From NCBI GenBank assembly GCA_034401795.1, contig CM067373.1, forward strand, positions 86,523,023 through 86,587,022: a stretch of DNA of 64,000 bases, in the 5' to 3' direction. This DNA comes from Chaetoderma sp. LZ-2023a (taxonomy: Eukaryota > Mollusca > Caudofoveata > Chaetodermatida > Chaetodermatidae). This document shows positions 56,061-64,000 of the stretch, one piece after another. Positions within the stretch are counted from its first letter, which is position 1. The number at the start of each line of letters is the position of its first letter. The notes under the pieces are model-generated. The model had not been told where the DNA came from. It did no database searches and saw nothing but the letters and a program-made list of their open reading frames with translations. Made by a program: the position numbers and the translations under genes.

Positions 56061-56639
56061 TGTCGCCATAAATTTTCCTGATTTTCCAATTTTTTTTAGT
56101 TTAACATCATAAAAAATGCGATTTTTTTTTGTAGAATCCAGATATATTATTATGTGAAGATGATATTGGATTATATGCTTGCTTTAAAGGTGAAATACTG
56201 GGATGTCAGGCATGAAGCTTTGATGATCAATTCTCATGATGATTCCCTGTACCCAAGCACATTGTTCTATGAAAAATTACCTTCCTTGATCATTTATGCC
56301 TTATCACACCGATGTCAAATTGTTAATGGGTACATACATTGTAATTGGAAAGCAGGCTGATCTTTTAGACATCAGTATTAGTTCCAAGATGAACTCCAGA
56401 TCGAAGCTAGTGGAATTTATGCATCTGATCATTGAGTGAATGAAGGGTCAACAATCATTAAAGTTTCTGCTAGTTAATTATTTTTATCCAGCAATTTCTA
56501 CATATGTATAACCTGATGATAATGTGGTGAACTTACAGTTATTTGTTGATGAATTTTTAAAATAACAGTCATTATTGTTCTAAGCAAATTATGAATTAAA
56601 GTATGTTTTCTTAAATTTTGTTTTCCTTTTCTACTATTT
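56061..56639. other. Intergenic sequence with a weak ORF only
   Basis: A 68-codon frame at 56154-56360 has no recognisable domain, no partner exon and ordinary AT-rich composition. I do not call it a gene. Confidence 0.5.
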
Positions 56640-56820
56640 AAACCTTTAATGATCAGATTTGTTTAAGAAAGTTTAAGTTTTCTCACAGAAAATGTCAATT
56701 TCCAGGCCCAGGAGTCTATTTTTGAAAATTTACCAAGAGAATAACTGGCTTGATTATCCATCCAGTCAGGTCAGCGGTAAATTTTCAAAATTTGTTTCTT
56801 TGGGTCTACAAATGGCCTGT
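56640..56820. repeat. H2 MITE, decayed
   Basis: AACCTTTAATGATCAGATTTG at the left, TTTGAAAATTTACC and GGTAAATTTTCAAAAT at the centre. Confidence 0.6.
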
Positions 56821-56836
56821 GTGGGTGCATCCATGC

Positions 56837-56862
56837 GTGTGTGTGTGTGTGCTGTGCGTGCT

Positions 56863-56910
<48 letters not shown>
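56837..56910. repeat. GT microsatellite
   Basis: GT runs interrupted by GCTGTGC units, then about 17 clean GT units (56873-56908). Confidence 0.9.
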
Positions 56911-56944
56911 ATACGTGGTAATCCAGGCTTGAGATGCTGAAATG

Positions 56945-57100
56945 TTTTTCAGTTCTTAAAAGGCAGGCCAAGTGAAAACTATTTTTGAAATTTTACCATT
57001 GGAATAACTGGCTCAGCTATTTCTTGGCCTGCAAATGGTTATTTGTCAAGATCATTGCAAAGGCCAGTGTTGGTCAGCTTGACCATTAAATCGTTAATTA
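56945..57100. repeat. H2 MITE, decayed
   Basis: AGGCCAAGTGAAAACTATTTTTG, GGAATAACTGGCTCAG, TTGGCCTGCAAATGG and CTTGACCATTAAATCGTTAA. Confidence 0.62.
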
Positions 57101-57394
57101 CACATAGATTATATGAGTTATAAACATGATCTGTATGTTAGGTTGATCGTGACTCCTTCAAGTTTAAACCTGTCATTGAACCCTTAAATACTGGTATTAT
57201 GTATCAAGGTAGACAACTTCTATTATTTTCCTATTAAATGGACAGGTAATTCTTTAAATATCTATCGAATCCGCATTGATTTTGTGATGAGGATGTGACA
57301 GAGTACTTCTAGCCTGAATGCATATCACACAGAAACCACTTTTATCCTGCCTGATACCAATTTTACACAGGAAGTTGTGCTATTACAAACATGT

Positions 57395-57790
57395 AGTTAA
57401 TGGATGTATCTGATCTGTCAGTCAAGTATATGACATCATGATCAATTATATCACATGTAGGCTGATGTCACAATCAAAATGTGTAATGAATGACGTATCT
57501 AAGTCCATCACATACATTGAATAGTCAGTCAAGTGTACGAAGTGTATGTCTTTACTATTTAATTAACATTCTGTTGAATATTTTGAAACTAATTTGTCTG
57601 GGCGTTGTTGCTGCTGTAGGCATTAACAGCACCCAGCCAAATTAGTTCAAAATGTTCAACAGTTTGCCTTGAAAATGGGATTTATAAATCAAGCCCAACA
57701 TGGGCAAAGCATGGGCAGAACTTCGCTAGAAATTGGTGGTCCATAGCTAGAAATCGGTGGGGCATAGCTAGAAATGGGTGGGGCATAGTT
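57395..57790 (-). repeat. H1 hairpin MITE
   Basis: GGATGTATCTGATCTGTCAG, palindrome 57570-57660, then the left arm, in which the GCTAGAAATGGGTGGGGCAT unit is repeated three to four times (57718-57795), a local expansion not seen in other copies. Confidence 0.72.
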
Positions 57791-57874
57791 AGAAGCGTTC
57801 ACTCCATGACCAGTTTCGCTTATCAAGAGGTGCAATACAGCTTAGAAATACTGTAACATGTTTCCAAAACAACA

Positions 57875-57960
57875 TAAATTTTACTGTTGAATATTTTGAA
57901 AATAATTTGATAATTATCAATTATGGCAGTAATGGTTTCCAATCAAATTTCTTACATTGG
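57875..57960. repeat. H1-type hairpin core
   Basis: CTGTTGAATATTTTGAAAAT and GGTTTCCAATCAAATTTC. Confidence 0.52.
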
Positions 57961-58070
57961 GTTCTAAATCGTAGTAACTAAGTTTGTTTTTATTTTGAAA
58001 ACATTTTAACTTATGAGCTGTAATGCAGTATTTGGAATATTGGATCATTGGTATTGACCTAAATACCAAG

Positions 58071-58277
58071 GGTGTGACATGGTGTGTAGGTGTGATATGG
58101 TGTGGCAAGGTGTATGGTGTGACAGGTGTGTGGGTGTGATATGGTGTGACAATATGTGTGGGTGTGATATGGTGTGACAAGGTGTGACATGGTGTGTGGG
58201 TGTGATATGGTGTATGGTGTGACATGATATGTGGCATGGCATGGTGTGTAGGCGTGGCATGGTGTGTGGCGTGGCAT

Positions 58278-58310
<33 letters not shown>

Positions 58311-60131
58311 GTGTGACATGGTGTGTGTAGGTGTCACATGGTGTGTGTAGGTGTCACATGGGGTGTGTAGGCGTGACATGGTGTGTAGGTATGACATGGT
58401 GTGTGTAGGTGTCACATTGTGTGTGGGTGTGATGTGGTGTGTGTAGGCGTGACATGGTGTGTAGGTGTCACATTGTATATGGTGTGACATGGTAAGTAGG
58501 TGTGACATTGTGTATGGATGTGACATGGTGTGTAGGTGTGATATGATGTGTAGGTGTGCATGGTGTGTAGGTGTGACAGGGTGTGTAGGTGTAGCATGTG
58601 TGTGACAGGGTGTGTGTGTGTGTGACGTGGTGTGTAGGTGTGACATGGTGTGTGTGGCATGGTGTGTAGGTGTGATATGGTGTGTTGGTGGGGTATGGTC
58701 TGTGTGGGTGTGGCATGGTGTGTCGGTGTAACATTGTGTGTGGGTGTGACATGGTGTGTGGGTGACATGGTGTGTGAGCGTGACATGGTGTGTGTGACAT
58801 GGTGTATGGATGTGACATGGTGTGTGTGTGTGTGACATGGAGTGTGGTGTGACATGGTGTGTGAGTGATGGGGTGGGTGGGTGTGACATGGTGTATTGAT
58901 GTGACATGGTGTGTGTGGGTGTGACATGGTGTGTGGGCGTGGCATGGTGTGTGGGCGTGGCATGGTGTGTGGGCATGACAAGGTGCGTAGGTGTGACATT
59001 GTATAGGTGTGACGTGGTGTGTAGGTGTGACATGATGTGTAGGTGTGACAGGGTGTGTAGGTGTAGCATGGTGTGTGTGTGGAATGGTTTGTAGGTGTGA
59101 TATGGTGTGTTGTGGGGCATGGTCTGTGTGGGTGTGACAGGGTGTGTGTGTGTGTGACATTGTGTGTAGGTGTGGCATGGTGTGATATGGTGTGTTGGTG
59201 GGGCATGGTCTGTGTGGGTGTGACATGGTGTGTCGGTGTAACATTGTGTGTGGGTGTGACATGGTGTGTGGGTGACATGGTGTGTGGGTGTGACATGGTG
59301 TGTGGGTGACATGGTGTGTGAGCGTGACATGGTGTGTGTGACATGGTGTGTGTGACATGCTGTGTGGACATGACAAGGTGTGTGGGTGTGACGTGGTACA
59401 TGGGTGCGACATGGTGTGTGGGTGTGACATGGTGTGTGACATGGAGTGTGGTGTGACATGGTGTGTGGGTGTGACATGGTGTGTGATGTGGTGTGACATG
59501 GTGTGTGGGTGTGATGTGATGTGTGGGTGTGATTTGTTGTGCGGGTGTGACATGGTGTGCGGGTGACATGGTGTGTGTGTGACATGGAGTGTGGTGTGAC
59601 ATGGTGTATGGGTGTGACATAGTGTATGGGTGTGACACGGAGTGTGGGTGTGACATGGAGTGTGGGTGTGACATTGTGTATGGGTGTGATGTGGTGTGTG
59701 GGTGTGACATGGTGTGTGGGTGTGACATGGTGTGTGGGTGTGATGTGGTGTGTGGGTGTGACGTGGACGTGGTGTGTGGGTGTGGCATGGTGTGTGTGAG
59801 TGTGAGGTGGTGTGTGGATGCGACATGCTGTGTGGGTGTGACATGGTGTGTGTGGGTGTGACATAGTGTGTGTGTGGGTGTGACATGGTGTGTGTGTGGG
59901 TGTGACATGGTGTGTGTGACATAGTGTGTGTGGGTGCAAAATGGTGTGAGGGTGTGACATGGTGTGTGTGTGTGGTATGGTGTGTGTGTGTGACATGGTG
60001 TGTGTGGTATGGTGTGTGGGTGTGACATGGTGTGTGGGTGGCATGGTGTGTGGGTGCGACATGGTGTGGGTGTGTGGTATGATGTGTGTGGGTGTAAACA
60101 TGGTGTGTGCAGGTGTGACATGGTGTGTGCT
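58071..60131. repeat. GT-rich minisatellite, about 2.06 kb
   Basis: Degenerate tandem units of about 20 bp (GTGTGACATGGTGTGTGGGT) with variants GATATGG, GGCATGG and GACATTG. A pure GT run lies at 58276-58309. The minus strand (ACACCATGTCACACCCACAC) has almost no stops in any frame, which produces three overlapping artefactual His/Thr/Pro-rich ORFs of up to 680 codons. Confidence 0.93.
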
Positions 60132-60729
60132 TAGCTGAGGGATCTGTGCATGATGTTAATTTTCATTAGAATTCACAAACAGTTTACTTTTAACTTTCTT
60201 CTTCATGAAGCAAAACATGCTAAGAAGCTGATAAAAAAATGTAATTTAAGAAATATAAATTTTATCTATGGTCGTTTGCTGCAGCTTAGGCCTATATTTG
60301 ATAAGTTGTAACGTGTGCTTTCAAACTCAACATTTTCTGCCCCTATACTTAAAATTTGTGACAAAATTATATGTAATATGACCATAAATAAACCATGTTT
60401 CAGAAAATTTTAATTTTCCCACCATCACTTTCCTACAAGCCGATCTTCACAGTATAGAATGGATAAATGCACCAATTTTTGCTGCTTAAATAGTCATTTT
60501 TATGCCACTACTTGTGTTTGTTTTACAGCATTGATTAAAATAAATTATGAGAGATTGAAGAGGGAAATGTGAGATACGAACAATGTTGTGATAATAAAAC
60601 AAATATTACGAAATTTCATAAAATATATATTTATTACCAAAAACGTAGTACATTATTCGCAAGACACAGTTCTGTTATTTGAATAACAATATAATATAAT
60701 AACGCAAAACTGTACAACCCTCAAAACAA
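60132..60729. other. AT-rich intergenic sequence
   Basis: No ORF, hairpin or repeat recognised. Confidence 0.5.
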
Positions 60730-60870
60730 CTGTTCAGGTAAGCTTCTGGATATTTAGACATTTATTTAACAGGGAGCTGTTACTGCCCAAAAGGCAGCAG
60801 CAGTTTCCAGTTAAATTAGTTTCTAAATATTCAGCAGAATATTTCTTAAATCTTGAAAAAAAAATCTTTA
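60730..60870. repeat. H1-type hairpin core
   Basis: CAGGTAAGCTTCTGGATATTTAG, stem GGGAGCTGTTACTGCC / GGCAGCAGCAGTTTCC. Confidence 0.6.
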
Positions 60871-60969
60871 TCTGGTCTGTGTAATTGAAAAGATTATCAA
60901 ATTGTCTACAATGGCCACAACCAGCCTCTGGCTCTGCATTGTACTCGTGGATCATCAGTTTATGTGCCA

Positions 60970-61106
60970 AAAGTAGATTTTTTTAATGTACCACTGGAAT
61001 GGCTGCTGTAATAGTAAAGTTTGAAAAGTCTTCTTGGCTTGTAAGTGGATAGTCACTTGGCAAAAATATAAATTTTCTTGACCATTCTTGTCTATTAAAG
61101 GGTTAA
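60970..61106. repeat. H2 MITE, right half
   Basis: GTACCACTGGAATGGC, GTCTTCTTGGCTTGTAAGTGG and CTATTAAAGGGTTAA. Confidence 0.6.
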
Positions 61107-61357
61107 TATGCTCATTCAGGGCTCAGAACCTCAAGAACTGCAACAATTCAAGCAGGTATGTTATCCATTTTCAAGGATTTAAAAAAACATTTTCAAGCAT
61201 TTCTGTTAAAATAACAAATATTTGTAGTGAACATAATTATTTCCATATAAGTAAAATTGCGCACAGTAAATAGATATTATTCTGAATGAATCCAAAACTA
61301 CTCCTTGTCAAGATCGTAACCAGGCGTGTAAATTTGATATAATTCAAGTACTTTTAA

Positions 61358-61585
61358 CACTTTAACCCTCGAATTTGTTCAAGAAAATAAAAATTTTCTC
61401 AGAAAATGTCCATTTGCAGACCGAGAATATTTTTGAAAATTGACCACTGGAATGACTGGCTCGGTTATCGAGCCAGTCATTCCAGTGGTAAATTTTCAAA
61501 CATAGTCATCTCTTCGTCTGCAAATGGACATTTCTGAAGACCACTGCAGAAGCCATTTTTGGCTGATAAGAGTGTTGCAGGGTTA
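61358..61585. repeat. H2 hairpin MITE, near-perfect palindrome
   Basis: TTTAACCCTCGAATTTG at the left, GGCTCGGTTATCGAGCC at the exact centre, GAGTGTTGCAGGGTTAA at the right. It is nearly the same sequence as 41884-42117. Confidence 0.78.
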
Positions 61586-61764
61586 AGTAGTTTTTGTGAG
61601 CCATCACCTAGCATAGCTACAGAATTAACTACGCGTCAAATAGTTAGCAATGGATTTCCTTAATCTCTGAGTATTTCGTAACAAATTTCTGTGTTGCTAC
61701 AGAGATTTTCTTAAGTATTTAAATGCTACAGACATAGATAACACAAATTCTTTTGTTGTTTAAA

Positions 61765-61840
61765 ATACTCAAGGGAATATTTTGAAATTAAGTTAATTGG
61801 TAGAAGTTTCAATCAAATTGTTTTAAATTTATTCACAGCT
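61765..61840. repeat. H1-type hairpin core, diverged
   Basis: GGAATATTTTGAAATTAAG with complement CAATCAAATTGTTTTAAATTT. Confidence 0.48.
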
Positions 61841-61925
61841 TTGCTATCTTTGCCCTGACATTAAGCTGTTGATTAGTTGATTTCAAAACAATGTGTCTAT
61901 GTATGAAATAACAGCAGGATCTCGG

Positions 61926-61926
<1 letters not shown>

Positions 61927-61983
<57 letters not shown>
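61927..61983. repeat. AT microsatellite
   Basis: About 28 uninterrupted AT units. Confidence 0.92.
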
Positions 61984-61985
<2 letters not shown>

Positions 61986-62291
61986 ATTTATTGATCATCC
62001 GGTAAAAGATAGTTTTATGTGCGTGCATGTGTGCGTGCATGAGTAAGTGTATGGGTGTGTGTTTAAGTAAACTTCAGGACTAGGAGTAGTAGCAGATATC
62101 CAATGTAAACCCATTTACACATAACCAAATTCTGATTGATAAGTCTATAGATTATATTTACATATGTTCAAGACACCGCCACCTTTATTTAGGTTGCGTG
62201 TGCTGGTAGATAAATCAATGCTTTGAAATAGCTACATATATGAATGTAGCGTGTATTTCTCGGCGCTGTTCTGTGATAATGCTGCCTCAGT

Positions 62292-62660
62292 AACACTTTG
62301 ACACTATAATCCCCAAATTTATTTACGAAAATTTCCATTTCCTCATAGAAATTTACATTTGCCGACCAAAAGAAGATTTCTTTTGACAAAATTTCACCGG
62401 AATGACTGGCTCAGTTACCATCACAGGACCATTGCAGAAGCTGTTTTTGGCGTTTGAGTGTTAAAGGGTTAATGATCGTTGGCCAAAACCAGACATTGTA
62501 GGCCTACTGATGGTGAGAAATGTCCATTCGCAGGCCAAGAGACTATTTTTGAAATTTTGCCACTGGAATGACTGGCTCGATAACTGAGCCAGTCATTCCA
62601 GTGGGAAATTTTCACAAATAATCTCAATTTATTTGACATATCTTGACCATAAAACTGTTA
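62292..62660. repeat. Two adjacent H2 MITEs sharing a TTAA
   Basis: First copy 62292-62473 (ACTTTGACACTATAATCCCC ... GTGTTAAAGGGTTAA), second from 62470 (TTAATGATCGTTGGCC) with the clean centre GGCTCGATAACTGAGCC. Confidence 0.72.
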
Positions 62661-62737
62661 ATGCGTCAGCCAGATTTTAATGTTGTCAAAATACATTTGA
62701 TAATAATTTGATTTGAGGAAATCCCAGTGCGGGCAAT

Positions 62738-63105
62738 TCACCTTTCCAGAGTACCCATCTATCATCTGACGTCATAATCAGCTAAGCGGCGTGTAGGATG
62801 ACATCATAATCATTACATCATAAATGATTCTATTTGACCCGTCTTTAACTCTTAATAGTACGACACGTACGAATTGCATGGCTCTACTATTTTAAAATAA
62901 ACATGCTGTTGAATATTTTGAAAATAATTTGACTGGACGGTGCCCAGTCAAATTAGTTCCAAAATATTCAATAGCTTACCTGTATAGTTTTCTCGAAACT
63001 GATAGTCAGGGAGTTCATAGATCGATTGATCCTAACACGATCAAGGTGTGGATGGAACTTAGCTAGAGATGCGCGGGGCATAGCTAAAAATGGAAAGGTC
63101 CATTG
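62738..63105 (-). repeat. H1 hairpin MITE, full-length
   Basis: CACCTTTCCAGAGTACCC at the left and AAAAATGGAAAGGTCCATTG at the right. The central palindrome is 62908-62978 with a very short loop (GACTGGACGGTGCCCAGTC). Confidence 0.77.
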
Positions 63106-63111
63106 TTAACA

Positions 63112-63330
63112 TGCCGTTTAATAGTCAAATTTGTTCATGAAAAATTCAATAACCATTTGCCGACAAAGAGAAGCCTATTTTTGAAAACTTTCCACTGAAA
63201 TTACTGGATCAGTCGACAGCTCCCAGCCAAATTAGTTTCAAAATATTCAACAACTTAAACGTATAGTTATCTTGAAATCGAAGGTTTAAAGTTTCAACTC
63301 GATTCCAACACCTGTAAAATGCTAGAAATG
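63112..63330. repeat. H2 half fused to H1 half
   Basis: The H2 left arm (TTTAATAGTCAAATTTG to GAAATTACTGGATCAGTCG) joins directly to the H1 palindrome right half (CAGCTCCCAGCCAAATTAG) at about 63215, then the H1 left-arm text in minus orientation. Confidence 0.65.
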
Positions 63331-63622
63331 GTTCCTTGAAGGAACTGATCTGAATAACATGGTACATGCAGAGAAGAGAAATTAATGAAATTCTCAGATT
63401 ATTTTTAAGCTCTTAGCTTGTCATATGCGCTAAGAAGGATGCATCTGATTTCTGATTTATAACAGGGTGGTTGGAATGATGAATTTGTGAAACCCTTACA
63501 CTGATATCACTGGCGAGTCAGTAAAATAAGGAAAAAGTTTTCAAATATCCATTGTATGTTGCCAGTAGATGATTTTTTCCCATGAATATATCTGCCCTGA
63601 TTTATGTAACAAGTTATGGATT

Positions 63623-63850
63623 AACCCTTTAATGGTTAATTTTGGCCAAGAAAGCAAAAAAAATTTTGCTTATTGAATGTCGATTTGCAGAAGTTTTGAA
63701 ATTTTAACACTAGAATGACATGCTCACTTATCGAGCCAGTCATTCCAGTGGTAAACTTTCAAAAATAGTTTTCTCTTAGCCTGCAAATGGACATTCCTCA
63801 AGACCACTGCAGACGCTGGTTTTGGTCGGCATGACCATGAAAGGGTTAAC
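63623..63850. repeat. H2 hairpin MITE with TTAA ends
   Basis: It starts TTAACCCTTTAATGG and ends CATGAAAGGGTTAA. The right arm is well kept and the left arm has a deletion after GATTTGCAG. Confidence 0.75.
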
Positions 63851-63884
63851 TATTGAGATGAAGACCTTCACAACTACTCAAGCA

Positions 63885-64000
63885 ATGCTCCTTTCCACTT
63901 TAGCTATACCTCGCCAATCTCAATCTAAGCTTCACCCATACCACGTCTGTGTTGGGATCGATCGATCTCTGAATTCCCTGACTATCAATTTCCAGAGAAC
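63885..64000 (+). repeat. H1 MITE, left arm, cut by window end
   Basis: GCTCCTTTCCACTTTAGC, TTCACCCATACCACG, GGGATCGATCGATCTCTGAAT, ending in the AACTGATAG-complement region before the palindrome. Confidence 0.68.

Noticed and set aside
58059..60121. Three overlapping minus-strand ORFs of 484-680 codons (His/Thr/Pro-rich)
   Set aside because: They are translations of a GT-rich 20-bp minisatellite in all three frames. Composition is purely repeat-derived, and there are no splice or start signals.

Overview
This is animal genomic DNA, not bacterial: one gene is split into at least 14 coding exons by GT-AG introns, and the rest is dense in transposable elements and microsatellites. The tyrosine-recombinase (DIRS-type) retrotransposons, the frequent ACATGTA strings, the SINE-in-LINE insertion and the many hairpin MITEs suggest a marine invertebrate, most likely a lophotrochozoan such as a mollusc. 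That taxonomic call is an inference.

The only host gene I can support is a DDHD1-like intracellular phospholipase A1 (phosphatidic-acid-preferring PLA1) on the + strand, from the ATG at 4305 to the TGA at 43845. Fourteen exons join with matching phases into a 726-residue protein. It has the N-terminal DDHD1 homology region, an HGIG segment, a GHSLG serine-lipase motif and the C-terminal DDHD domain. Intron 6 (15352-37193) is 21.8 kb, about 89% of it DIRS DNA, and the exon carrying the catalytic serine lies just downstream.

Four DIRS-like elements are present. DIRS-D (1-876) is only a 3' end. DIRS-A (16730-23780, 7.05 kb) looks complete: a spliced gag-like gene, a reverse transcriptase/RNase H/methyltransferase-like ORF, a tyrosine recombinase ORF, inverted terminal repeats and an internal complementary region. 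DIRS-B (25461-32508, 7.05 kb) is a near-identical copy with one premature stop between RT and RNase H. DIRS-B sits inside an older, decayed element, DIRS-C (24604-25460 plus 32509-37038), whose own 5' region also took a small insertion at the gag splice donor.

Other repeats, by region. 985-2150: antisense non-LTR retrotransposon fragment interrupted by a SINE-like insertion. DDHD1 introns and 43.8-64 kb: two abundant hairpin MITE families, H1 (TIR like ATGGACCTTTCC, central palindrome) and H2 (ends TTAACCCTTT...AAAGGGTTAA, piggyBac-like), plus a minor H3. 8992-9620: a TA-flanked MITE carrying a GTA microsatellite. 12.9-14.95 and 53.2-54.7 kb: a diverged dispersed repeat. 55.6-56.0 kb: a 67-bp minisatellite. 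58.07-60.13 kb: a 2-kb GT-rich minisatellite. I see no convincing host gene downstream of 43845 and no rRNA, tRNA or CRISPR.
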